Source: Neolecta irregularis DAH-3
Taxonomy: Eukaryota; Ascomycota; Neolectomycetes; Neolectales; Neolectaceae
Length of the DNA: 19,436 nt
Assembly (NCBI GenBank): GCA_001929475.1
Contig: LXFE01000354.1
Location: forward strand, 231 to 19,666
Direction: 5' to 3'
Shown: positions 1 through 9,818 of the stretch, piece after piece
Layout of the letters: each line of letters starts with the position of its first letter
Numbering within the stretch: the stretch's first letter is position 1
Position numbers and translations under genes: made by a program
Notes under the pieces: model-generated
The model's database searches: none
What the model saw: the letters and a program-made list of their open reading frames with translations, nothing else
What the model was told of the DNA's origin: nothing

Positions 1-3000
1 GCCGCCTCTTACCGCTCCCGCCGCTCCACCAAAAGCACCGCCCCTTCGCCCCCATCGCCCACCGACCCTGTCCACCTCCTGCGTCTGATGCGCGAGCTCA
101 AGGGCCGCAAGGACGGCTGGCTCGACTGGAAGAAGGCCGACGACTGGCGACGGTACCGGCGTTGCAGCTCTGCGCTAACCCCCCCCGCAGCGGCTTCTGC
201 TCCATCGACCAGCTCGAGGCCTCGCTCGCAGTCCGCAGGGCGCCCGACGGCCACCTGGTCGACACGCTCGCGCCCGACCTGCGCACCTGCCAGGTCCGCA
301 CGCTCGATCTCGGCAAGAAGGGCGTCGCTATCGAGATCGCCCTCCCCGGCAGCCCGGGCACGCCCCAGAGCCTGGTCATGATCCGGCCAAAGCCCGGAAA
401 GGACTTCCAGGAGTGGCTCGCCGCCCTGCTGTGCTGGCAGCCCGTAAAGATCCTGCCCCAGCACTCGCGCCTGTTGGCCTCGCCCGCCACCATCTCGTAC
501 CCGGCCGTGTTGTCGCTGCTAATCGCAGCAGCATCGCATCCGCGTCGCCCATATCGGTGGCAGACTCCTGGACAGACTCTAATCCCGCAATCATAAAGGT
601 CGGCCGCATGAATCTGTGGGACCACAATGCCAAAACCACCCGCACCTCCAAGCACAATCCGTCCTGGAAACGCGTCTCGTGCATCCTCAAAGACAACGGC
701 GATGTCTTCATCTACGCGGAAGCGGTACGCACCCCCCGCCGCTCTTGCTGACCCCAGGACGCCTCCCTCGTCCACCACATCCACCTCACCCACTGCACCC
801 GCACCGACATCCAGCTGCTCGATCCCTCCCTCCTCCTCCACACATTCGCCTTTGCCATCTACCCCTCCGTCGCCTCCCCCGAAGACAAGCCCCAACTCCC
901 CATATACCTCTCCGTCGACAACAGACCCCTCCTCGAAGTTTGGTTTGTCCTCTTGCGCTGCTACACCACCCCTGAACTCTACGGCCCCCCAAATGGCGAC
1001 TGGGTCGACGGCTTTAGAATCTCACGCACCCTCTACTTTCGCATCGTCGACGGCCGCCATATCGGCAAAAACACCTGGTCCGTCGAAAACGAAGAACGCG
1101 CCATAGACTCGTACTGCGAGGTGCTCCTAGACGGCGGCGTCCGCTCGCGCACCTGCGTGAAAAAGGGAACCTCAAAACCATTTTGGAGAGAAGACTATTT
1201 ATTCAGTGATCTGCCTCCTTTACATTCCAATTTGCTCGTCGTTATTCGAAGTTGTAATAAACGCGGAAAAGATGTCGCTATTGGACAGGTTGACTTGAAT
1301 CTCTCAGAACTGAAGAGAGATGAAACGTTTGAAGGTTGGCACCCTGTTCGTTATCATAGAGAGGGCGTCCAAGAACACGCAGGTGACCTGTGTTTAAAAA
1401 TCAGGATCGAGGAACAAGCCGTTTTAATGAGTTCAGAGTACGAACCTTTAAGAGAAGTATCTTTACCCTTTGTAACAAATTCTTATAATCTAGATGCTTC
1501 AAAATTTTGAGCAACACCTAACTCCCAGCCTTCCTAAAATAATCACCGATCTAGAACGACTCGCAGATATCCTCTTGCGAATCTACCAAGCTTCAAATAT
1601 AGCCATTGATTGGCTAATGTATCTTGCCGAAGTCGAAATCCTCGGCCTCGAACGCAACGATCGGCCAATTCTCAATTCTCTTATCGTCGAACCTTCAGTT
1701 TCCAATGAAAAGGCTACTAAAGCAGCTCAAATGGACGCAAATATCCTCTTTCGAGGAAATTCCTTGTTGACAAAAGCTGTTGATAGTCACATGAAACGCG
1801 CTGGAGCAGACTATCTAGAAGAAACCCTCGGTGACATTCTACGCTCTATCGCCGAAGAAAACGTTATTTGCGAAGTCGATCCAATGAGACTCTGCATCCC
1901 CGAGGACTTGAAACAGAATTGGCGCATCTTGATGGCCCTCACTAGACAAGTATGGCAAGCGATTAAAGATTCAGTTCAGCGCTGTCCAGTGGAACTACGC
2001 AAGATTTTTGGACATATCAGGGCCCAAGTAGAAGAACGCTATGGAGCGATGTTGTTGACTGTTCGATATACCTCTGTCTCTGGGTTTTTATTTCTTCGAT
2101 TCTTTTGTCCCGCTGTGTTGAATCCAAAATTATTCGGATTAATGAGAGGTATTTCCCCCTGTTTACTGCTGCTAAATTCCAGAACATCCAGATAGTAGAG
2201 CCCAGCGAACTCTTACCCTCGTTGCCAAAAGTCTGCAAGGATTAGCCAATATGTCTCGCTTCGGCGTCAAGGAACCGTGGATGGCCCCCATGAACGAATT
2301 CCTCGATGAGAGTATGCGGGATTTCAGAAAATTCATAGATGGAGTGTGCACACCTCCCACCGTGCTCTTTGTCACCAATCCTGCTCAACCAATTTATCTG
2401 GCACCCGCTCAAATTAAAGCTAGACTACCACAGCCTTCACGAGAGGGAATTCCGACACTTCCTTATCTAATTGACCAACCTCGCGATTGCGCTGCTTTAG
2501 TCTCCTTTTGGCTTAAATGGTACACCGAACAATCCATGACTTCGAAACCCAAACTAGACGGTCCCCTTTTGAAATTTCATCGTTTATGCTGTAATCTTGA
2601 TAAGCGGACACGCGCATTAGTCGAAAGCGCGGAAACAGCAGCGGAAAAATCAAGTGTCGGGTCATTCCCTGCATACCCTCCAACTAGTCTTCCCTGGGAC
2701 AATCAACAACAGCCAAAAAATCATGATCCAGGTTCATTACCCCCGCCAAGTCTATCTAGTCGTCCAGGAACAGCAGATACAACATTAACAAATCCGCCAT
2801 CGACCGAAAAACCACCAATCGAAGACCCGGTTGAATCAATACCATTGACAGTACAATCTACTTCTTCCTCTTGTTCGACTACAGCCCCACTTCCTGCTAT
2901 CCTTCCGCCCTCAACCTCCACCGTTGTCAAAAAATCAAAACCGGGTTCAAGTCTTAGTCACGTATTGGGTGGCTTTCGTCTAACGAAAAGTAAACATACC

Positions 3001-3003
3001 TAG
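1..3003 (+). CDS. RasGAP protein (PH-like/C2/RasGAP), 5' partial, 6 exons visible
   Basis: Ras GTPase-activating protein that switches Ras off at the membrane. The frame is open from base 1, so the start lies upstream. Model: <1-152, 191-496, 529-724, 758-1456, 1494-2148, 2183-3003, giving 942 visible residues. Two PH-like segments come first: one around KDGWLDWKKADDW, and one around KVGRMNLWDHN to TPELYG. A C2-like segment follows (about positions 1020-1420). The RasGAP domain has the arginine finger in ILFRGNS (codon 1752-1754, Ras-contacting by family knowledge) and the FLR block FLFLRFFCPAVLNPKLFG. The intron at 2149-2182 rejoins MREHPDSRAQRTLTL, a typical fungal RasGAP string, which fixes that junction exactly. 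The tail is Pro/Ser/Thr-rich and low in complexity. Introns are 32-38 nt. The junction at 1457-1493 could instead be a 22-nt intron at 1472-1493, and 497-528 could end at 531. GC content falls sharply near 1170. Confidence 0.93.
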
Positions 3004-4078
3004 CTCTCACACCACCACCATATCTTCCTTCCATCTTCCATCTTCCATCTTCCACGGTCCTAATTCCTTTCGCTCCCTCATCTCTTTGACTGTCCATTCT
3101 TGTACAGCAATTCTTTTTACCGAATGTCACTTTTGCTTGCCTATTTGTTTGTTTCTTTGTCTGTTCGTTAAGGAAGGGCGCAAGGAAGAGGGAAGGAAAG
3201 GGAGGAGTCCGTACGTACGTATGTGGAGGGATTTTATTACCCGTTCTTTCATCATCGGTCCTATATAGTTTTTCTATATTTACCTAAATTAACTATATAA
3301 GTTATACCATCTATATTTATCTTGATACCCTTAGGTTATACGCCTGGATTGTATATTTTATTATTGTACGTTGTTCCAGGATGGAATTTGTCAGGTTACT
3401 CGTTTCATTCAGTCTTTGTAAGATCGGATTTAACATAATTTGTGATAAAGAGTCAAGGGACGGCCGTATATATTGAGACGGTATGGTGAGGAGCATTGCA
3501 CTACTGTGTGAGCGTTGGGTGTCCAGACTGACACTCAAGAGACTTGGGTGGGAGTTGAATACCGCGATCCTTTGGATAAAGGCAACTACATATATTGTAC
3601 TCAGTCTAGCTTGCCCATCAAGCTTATAGAAGAATGTCGCCTCCTTATCTCGGTTGGCTTCCCTCATCATCTGTCTCGGGTGGCGATGCTTGTGATGGTC
3701 CTGTGAACCCTAAACCGTTGAGGGAACCTTGGAGGCTTGGGATGGGTGATTCCGCTCCCTCTTGACCGTGGGTATGATTGAGTCCCCACACGCTCTCATG
3801 CACTGCTCGCAGAATAATCAATATATCGTTTTGTATGAATCAACCAGTTTTCACAAGTCTATTGCGAATTCATCGTTATCAGCAAGACAATTCAGTATTT
3901 CTGTACAAAGCTCTAGCTCATTGTCTCGATAAAATATTTAGCTAGTTCACCAATTGGACATCAAGTCAGATAGGAATGCCGATCGACAAATAATATTTAC
4001 TGTTCAGGTGAATGCAAATACGAATATAGCAAGGAATGTAATAGTATAGCATTCATAAATTGCGGTCAAAGTCTAAAA
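3004..4078. other. Intergenic region between RasGAP and cyclophilin-40 genes
   Basis: About 1.07 kb between the RasGAP stop and the stop of the opposite-strand cyclophilin gene, so the two genes converge here. The first 350 bp are T-rich and then A/T-rich, as expected for 3' UTR and polyadenylation sequence, with a G/A-rich patch at 3171-3232. The reading frames present (for example 3515-3706 on + and 3317-3670 on -) show no recognisable domain and no splice pattern like that of the real genes. No tRNA, 5S RNA or transposon end was recognised. Confidence 0.6.
3029..3054 (+). repeat. Short tandem repeat of CCATCTT, 3 copies
   Basis: Three perfect copies of the 7-mer CCATCTT begin at 3031, flanked by partial copies, about 25 bp after the RasGAP stop codon. 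It lies in what is probably the 3' UTR. This is a simple pyrimidine-rich microsatellite and no function is implied. Confidence 0.8.
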
Positions 4079-5406
4079 CTATTGAAACATCTTTGAATAA
4101 GCAGCCTTTTGCTTTTTCAAGAGATCTGCTTTGCGCTTATTCACTGCTGCAATCTCCTTTTGAACTATAGGATCGTCTGGAGTGAGTCTTAGACATTCAT
4201 TGAAAGCTAATAATGCCTGTTCATCTTCCTAATCCCATTTCAGTACTGAATCTCTCAGAGGAAGGATTACCCATAGTTTAGTCAATGCTAGACCTCTTCG
4301 GTAATGTAATTTTGATTTATCCAGGTCATTTAATCCTTCAACAGCTAGCCCTGAACTAGCATACGTTTCCCCTTCTTTATACAAATTCGCTTTAATCGCC
4401 ATCAACGCCGAGTTTGCGTAGAGACTAAATTTTAAACTGCACAGCTGGCGCCATGTCTCCTCGTCAATCGAATCGTCTTTCAAGGGATGTTCGTTAAGAT
4501 ATCGCAGTCCCTTGGAATAAATATCCAACGCACTTTCAAAATTTCCGTTTTTAAAGTGAGTTGTTCCCCGGTCTTTCAAATCTTGGGCGATTTTGATAAT
4601 GGCTTGCGGAGATTTATCACCAGTGTAATCTTCAGGGTAATCTTCGTATATGTCATTATCATCTTCAATGATATCTTGATCGGAGAATTGGCCGCTGTTG
4701 GTTATTGTTACCTTTTGAGAGGGTTTGTCTTGAGAACTCGTTTCGAGATTTTCAATACGACGGACAAGGGATTTGCCTTTCAGGACTTTACCAAAGATGA
4801 CGTGTTTCTCATCAAGATGAGGAGTCTAGTCTGGTTACATTACAGTCTCTACAAGACTTACCTTTGCTGTTGTAATAAAGAATTGAGAACCATTTGTTGC
4901 TGGGCCTGGTCCCGTCAATCAGCAACAGGAAAAAGACAGATACCGGCATTGGCCATGCTGAGAAGGAATGGTTCATCATGCTTCAATTCAAAATTTTCAT
5001 CCTCGAATTTCTCGCCATAAATGCTCTCTCCACCTGTTCCATTTCCTGCAGTAAAATCTCCTCCTTGAATCATAAAACTCTAGAGCCAATCAACACTGTA
5101 TCGCTGCAATCAGTGTGTATACCTTGATGACACGATGAAACACGCTTCCTTTATACCATAATGGTTTTCCAGCCTTACCGCTATTAATCCATTACCATGG
5201 TAATGACATACCTTTCCGATCCCATTTTCTCCCGTACACAATGCTCGGAAATTCTCGGCAGTTTTGGGAACAATATCGCTAAACTAACATTTGGAAATTA
5301 ATAAACCTGCTGAGAAATGAAATACCAATTCCATGGTAACTCTGCCGCGGGCTCGGTCTTCAATGGCAATATCAAAGTACACAATTGGTCTTTTGACAGC
5401 GGACAT
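4079..5406 (-). CDS. Cyclophilin-40 type peptidyl-prolyl isomerase with TPR domain (Cpr6/Cpr7-like)
   Basis: Hsp90 co-chaperone combining a cyclophilin prolyl isomerase with a TPR domain that by family knowledge binds the Hsp90 C-terminus. Exons in coding order: 5406-5326, 5283-5212, 5173-5123, 5079-4944, 4905-4862, 4825-4271, 4228-4079, giving 362 aa, close to the roughly 370 aa of yeast Cpr6. The cyclophilin domain shows [67 protein letters not shown] and [12 protein letters not shown]. The His at the position of the cyclosporin-contacting Trp of cyclophilin A is usual in Cyp40. An acidic linker is followed by TPR helices ([21 protein letters not shown] onward) and a basic end, [11 protein letters not shown]. 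Six introns of 36-43 nt all restore the family alignment. The start [15 protein letters not shown] fits the family N-terminus. Confidence 0.94.
5190..5205. repeat. Perfect 16-bp palindrome inside a cyclophilin intron
   Basis: CATTACCATGGTAATG equals its own reverse complement. It occupies 16 of the 38 bases of the intron at 5174-5211, between donor and branch region. It could fold as a hairpin that shortens the donor-to-branch distance. It may also be chance. Confidence 0.6.
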
Positions 5407-5725
5407 GGTGGAGCGTGGGTTTCAGTGTGCAGAGTGGCTTAGAATTTATAGGTTATTCAATTGGACAAAGAATTTCTTTAAAGTTCTTTGATGACGTCCA
5501 CCCCACCCGTCAACCGCACTCATCAGCCTTGTCTCGAGAAAGTCAATTGGAAATAAATATGTAATTTTGAGCTTTGATGACTGTTGATTGACTGCTCTGC
5601 AATTCGAATCCATCTTGAGATACATTGTCTTAGTCTCAAATAGCAATATCTGAAGCATTTCTTATCAGGACAATATCCCCGTCATTCATAGTTTATTCAT
5701 TACTCGTATCATATCACAATGGATA
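5407..5725. promoter_or_regulatory. Upstream region of the cyclophilin-40 gene up to the foldback element
   Basis: About 320 bp between the cyclophilin start codon (minus strand) and the left end of the 131-bp foldback element. It should hold the cyclophilin promoter. A reading frame at 5446-5658 on the minus strand has no recognisable domain. I saw no convincing heat-shock element array or TATA box. Confidence 0.35.
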
Positions 5726-5856
5726 AGCTCAGCGCCGATTTACCCGACACCCCCCTAAACCCGACACAATATATGGAATTCTTATTATATATTTATATTG
5801 TGTCGGGTTCAGGTTATTGTGTCGGGATTAGGGGGGTGTCGGTTCGGCGCTGAGCT
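5726..5856. mobile_element. 131-bp foldback MITE, probably pogo/Tc1-type
   Basis: The two halves are near-perfect inverted repeats. The left end reads AGCTCAGCGCCGA and the right end is its exact reverse complement. Inside them both arms carry CCGACACCCCCCTAA followed by CCCGACACAATA. The right arm holds the ACCCGACACAATA-like unit twice. The centre is AT-rich. The left flank is TA (5724-5725) and the right flank is TG (5857-5858), compatible with a TA target duplication in which one copy has mutated. It encodes nothing. A related right end occurs at 9686-9715 beside a transposase-like tail, which suggests a shared family. The superfamily is inferred from the TA flank only. Confidence 0.75.
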
Positions 5857-5900
5857 TGGTCAACACTACTATTTCCGGTCCTGTGATCTCCGTTCTCAGA

Positions 5901-6281
5901 ATGTCCGGTCAGCTTGTATCTAGACTCGTTCTGGAAGGTACCGTGTTATAGGTCGTCTATGTAAATTCAGGGGATTTGTTTGTCGGTATTCTATTCATGA
6001 ATTCGTTACCAACCTTCCAATCCATCACATCAGGTAATTATAAAGTTCCAAATCAAGATGTCGGTCAATTTGAAATTAAAGCATTGGAAAGCCGCCAAGG
6101 CGATGAGCGACAGTATCAGGATAGCCATCACAACGAACATCGACACAGTCTGTATCGCACTCTGTCTACAAAAATATTCGCCGTCATATTAGCAGATCAG
6201 ATTTTGTCCCATGACTCGCAACTTCAGCTACAAATAATCTTCAGATCGTTCTCCTTTATTTCTCTGGCAGTAGATCGCTAG
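5901..6281 (+). CDS. Possible small multi-exon gene, structure unresolved
   Basis: An ATG at 5901 starts MSGQLVSRLVLEG. Removing a 33-nt GT-AG intron (5938-5970), of the size seen in all neighbouring genes, joins it to an open frame running to 6281. A second protein-like stretch in another frame (about 6058-6168, containing HWKAAKAMSDSIRIAITTN) suggests a further intron that I could not place confidently. I do not recognise the product. The start lies only 44 bp from the foldback MITE, so its promoter would lie within or beyond that element. It may be a gene remnant or chance. Confidence 0.25.
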
Positions 6282-6536
6282 CGGCCGGCTAACCTCTTGG
6301 TTAGATGGGAACTTGATTTTAACCCCTGGTTACAGTGGGATCAGGCAAATTTTGGGATAAATCACGCGGCCAATTTTAACCAGTCTACCGTTACAGCGGA
6401 TGCAATGGAGTCTTTTGAAATATCACACATCCAATGCTTGTCAAATAGGATCAGCGCCAAAAATATTTGGGCAAATCTTCTCCAGGAGGACATATCAAAC
6501 ATCTGAGCTGCACAAGACCGTCTTCATGTATTGACG
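6282..6536. promoter_or_regulatory. Probable promoter and 5' leader of the GH3 gene
   Basis: About 250 bp upstream of the GH3 start. A reading frame at 6297-6506 has no family signature and overlaps this region, so I do not call it a gene. No clear catabolite-repressor site (SYGGRG pair) was found. The in-frame TGA at 6504-6506 limits the GH3 start to the ATG at 6537 or 6540. Confidence 0.35.
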
Positions 6537-9284
6537 ATGATGTTTCTTCAGGTTATAAATCTGTCGCTTCTGAGTCTCGTTAGTTCTACAACACATGTCC
6601 ATCATCAACGCGAATTGTATGAACAATCTACCAAATTTATTCTTTCTGATAAGTGAAGACCAGTCTATCGAGACCCTTCGAAATCCATCGACCAAAGAGT
6701 TGAAGATCTTTTATCTCGAATGACAGACCAGGAAAAGTTATCTCAGCTCATGCAAGGTATGTGCAATTCTCCAACTTTACGCCTGATATCGTTTTAGGGG
6801 ATCAAATCAATTGGTACAATGATACATCAGGGGCCTTCAATAAAACTGGCTTGATCGACAGTATGAACAGCAAAGGCGGATCTTTCTATGGTAATCATCT
6901 GGACAATCTGCTGTCCGCTTATTGATTCAGTTGGCGAATATCTTAAAACCATCGACATGTACGCCGAAGCTATCAATTACGGGCAACAGTATCTCATTCA
7001 GGATACTCGGCTTAGTATTCCAGCGTTCGTGCAGTCAGAAGGCACGAAATAGATTCTCAAAATAGTATTGACGGGTTAGGACTCCATGGTCTTGTGATGA
7101 CCAATGCGACTATCTTTACCTCCCCAATCGGTCTAGGCGCGACTTTCAATCCTCAGCTTATCGAAAAGATGGCAGAGGCAATTGCAGAAGAAGCGGCTGT
7201 CGTGGGAATAAACAATCTCTTTTCGCCAAACGTTGATCTGGCTCGAGAACTGCGGTTTGGGCGGACAGAAGAAACGTTCGGAGAAGACCCATATCTGACT
7301 GGAGAAATGGTATGTCTCTATTTGACATGAATGCCTACCAATAGGCTTATGCTTATGTTGTTGGCTTACAAAGGTCACGCAAGGTAGCTGCTATGCCAAA
7401 ACATTTTGCAGCTTTTTCTTCACCTCAAGGAGGATTGAATCTGGCACCTGTCCCAGGCGGTGAGCGCGAATTACGAACGTGTGTAATGAATTAAAATTCG
7501 TGCAATCTGACATCCTCAGAATATATCTACCACCTTTTAAAAGAGCGATCATGGACGCCGAAGCTACCATGATTATGAGTGCGTATTCATCGTGTGTTGC
7601 ATTACTCTCCACATGCTGAATGTTTAGATACGACGGCATCCCATCTATTGCGAATCACCATCTACTGACAGAAATCTTACGCAATGAATGGGGCTATAAA
7701 TACGCCGTGATGTGCGATTCAGGCGCGACTGATCTTCTGAGTTCGCAACATGGGCTCTGCGCCACTGGCGACGAGGATTGTATCGCGACTATATCGTTGA
7801 ATTCTGGAGTCGATATCGTGAGTAGATGCTTTCTTAATGATCTCAAAGTGATAGGAAATGGGCGGGGGAAGTTTCAACTACAAACAAATTCCTCGACTCG
7901 TATCTGAAGGCAAACTCGAACAGAAAGCATTCGATGATGCAGTCCGGCGAATTCTAAGCGCAAAATTTAAATTGGGTCTCTTTGATACAAATCATAAAAA
8001 TACCTCTTTTAGTAACTCGACGGGCAACTATTTCAAAGTTATCAATACACAAATGAAGAAAGATCTTGCCAAAGCCATTGATAGTGAGGCCATGATATTA
8101 CTTGAAAATAATGGTGTTCTCCCTCTCGACAGTTCATCTTTAAAATCAATCGCTCTTATTGGACCGTTTGCTAATGCCAACAATTATGGCGACTACGTTG
8201 TACAAGGTTCGAAGTATCGAGGGATAACTCCCCTGGATGGAATCCAAAACCTCATAAAAACAAAATTTCCTAACATTGAAGTCAAATACACGGAAGGCTG
8301 TAAGCAATGGAGTAACGATCAATCGGGCTTTGCAGCTGCCGAGCAGTTGGCACAGGAAGCCGACGTAGCGATTGTCTTTGTAGGTACATGGAGTCGTGAT
8401 CAATCGGAGCTATGGGCTGGTTTGAATGCAACTACCGGGGAACACGTTGATCAATCGAGTCTGGATCTTGTTGGCGCCCAGGCTGACTTGGTTCGAGCGG
8501 TTTCTGCAAAAGCCAAAAAGCTTGTTACGGTTTTGACATCTGGTACTGCGATCACAGAGCCTTGGATCACAAATGTGACACACGCACTTCTGCAAACTTT
8601 TTATCCTGGAGAGCAAGGTGGAGCTGCTTTGGCTGATATCTTATTTGGGCTCACCAATCCTAGCGGTCAGTAGAACGCTCATCAATTTTGGGCTAATCTT
8701 TGATAGGAAAACTCCCCATCTCTCTGCCTCGTTCAGTTGGCACTACGCCTGCATTCTATAATTACCTCAAAGGAGCACGGCCTATCTTTCCTGGCTTCAT
8801 TCAAACAGACGGGGCTTTAAATTTTGGTCACCAATATGTTCTTAACAGCCCGGTACCGTGGTATCCATTTGGTCACGGCTTGTCCTACAGCAATTTCACT
8901 ATAAAGGATGCTGTACTTTCTGCGACAAATGTTCCGAGGAACGGGAAGGTAGAAATATCGGTTACTGTTCAGAATAATGGCATCTACGAAGGAAAAGAAG
9001 TAATCCAGGCTTATGTCATCGATGTTGTTAGTTCAGTAGTTACGTCTGAGCGATCTCTTCGTGCTTTCAACAAGGTACCATAATGCCGATTCCTCCAGTC
9101 ATTAACGCACCAGGTGTCGTTGAAACCTAAAGAATCGACGAGTGTCCAGTTAACAATTGATGTGAGTGAGCTTGCTGTCTGGTCTATCAAGAACGAGTTT
9201 ATTATCGAACCAGGCCAGTTCCAGATCTTAGTAGGAACATCGAGCGCGCAAATATTTACCAACAGTACTTTCTATGTAATCTAA
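6537..9284 (+). CDS. Secreted glycoside hydrolase family 3 (beta-glucosidase / beta-xylosidase type)
   Basis: Extracellular glycosidase releasing sugars from the non-reducing ends of glucans or xylans; the substrate cannot be told from sequence alone. Exons: 6537-6616, 6659-6756, 6798-6890, 6931-7041, 7080-7309, 7345-7478, 7520-7591, 7628-7817, 7855-8665, 8707-9074, 9114-9284, giving 785 aa, a normal GH3 length. Residues 1-23 form a signal peptide (LQVINLSLLSLVSS core). Next come RVEDLLSRMTDQEKLSQLMQG, RLSIPAFVQSEG, VDLARELRFGRTEETFGEDPY, the KHF motif and VMCDSGATDLL with nucleophile Asp303. The C-terminal half has MILLENNGVLPL, the candidate acid/base Glu532 in TGEHVDQSSLDL, PFGHGLSYSNF and a fibronectin-III-like end. 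Of 10 introns (35-42 nt), nine are GT-AG, and 7042-7079 uses GC-AG (GCACGA donor). The first intron (6617-6658) removes an in-frame TGA. Confidence 0.94.
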
Positions 9285-9316
9285 CTTATTTAATTTTGTA
9301 ATTTCTCTACTTTATT

Positions 9317-9628
9317 ATGCATGCAGATCGATTTTTATTCACTACCAGCCCTAATGCTCAACAAGCTCAGCAAGAATCAGTTATTGAAGAGCAGAAATCG
9401 ATTATAAATGAGCTCCAGGACAAGAAGGCAATGAGAAGGGTAACAATTGACCCAAATAGCCAATTTGCCAATATTGAAAATATTTAACAGGCCATTGATG
9501 AAGCAACTCAACAAAGGGCAAAATTCGTAGCTAGAGCACCAGAATTAGAAGCTAACAAAACAGCAAAGGCATTAGAACAAGCTAGTATTGATAGCTGCAT
9601 GTTTGGATGGCAGTTAGACTTTGAATAG
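9317..9628 (+). pseudogene. Transposase-like C-terminal tail (truncated element)
   Basis: From ATG 9317 one frame reads MHADRFLFTTSPNAQQ and so on up to 9628, interrupted by TAA at 9485-9487. A 51-nt GT-AG segment (9440-9490) would remove that stop in frame, giving an 85-residue charged helical tail ending MFGWQLDFE. No catalytic DDE core is present. Fungal pogo/CENP-B-type transposases end in such charged helical tails, and a sequence matching the end of the 5726-5856 MITE lies 58 bp downstream. I therefore infer the 3' stub of an autonomous element inserted just after the GH3 gene and truncated on its left. Homology itself was not tested. Confidence 0.4.
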
Positions 9629-9685
9629 AACATTAGGTACACAAATATATGTGTCGCAATGTTTTTGGGTAAGGTGTAGGAACCC

Positions 9686-9715
9686 GGGGGGTGTCGGTTC
9701 GTACGCCGCCAAGCT
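9686..9715 (+). mobile_element. Right terminal sequence related to the foldback MITE
   Basis: Positions 9686-9701 (GGGGGGTGTCGGTTCG) match exactly the inner right arm of the MITE at 5726-5856. They are followed by TACGCCGCCA and the terminal AGCT, with TA next (9716-9717). This has the same layout as the MITE end but with a diverged outer segment. I found no matching left end in the window, consistent with a 5'-truncated copy. Confidence 0.6.
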
Positions 9716-9818
9716 TACCTTAAAGGACATAATTTGTCCACTCATCTAGATTTTAGTTCCACTTCCTTACTCCTTCAGGTCTTACTAGCCTTCCTCCGCT
9801 TTAGTAGCCATCACTTCA
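9716..9818. promoter_or_regulatory. Short upstream region of the phosphoesterase gene
   Basis: Only about 100 bp separate the transposon end from the phosphoesterase ATG. The stretch is pyrimidine-rich near the start codon (CTTCCTTACTCC, CTTCCTCCGC), as is common in fungal core promoters and leaders. No specific motif was identified. Confidence 0.35.

Noticed and set aside
98-895. 265-codon open frame on the minus strand opposite the RasGAP gene
   Set aside because: It is an artefact of the very GC-rich coding strand. The plus-strand frames give a correct RasGAP architecture with proper introns.
1494-2195. Separate RasGAP gene starting at the ATG at 1494
   Set aside because: The ATG is the first codon after a short intron. 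The upstream frame supplies PH and C2 segments normal for the family.
3317-3670. 117-codon open frame on the minus strand
   Set aside because: No recognisable domain and no splice partners. It lies in the convergent 3' region of two genes and its composition looks like chance AT-rich sequence.
3701-3716. AACCCTAAA, resembling a telomere repeat
   Set aside because: Only one copy is present, with no tandem array around it.
6653-6658. In-frame TGA in the GH3 gene suggesting a pseudogene or stop-codon readthrough
   Set aside because: A 42-nt GT-AG intron (6617-6658) removes it and joins the signal peptide to PVYRDPS in frame, matching the size of all the other introns.
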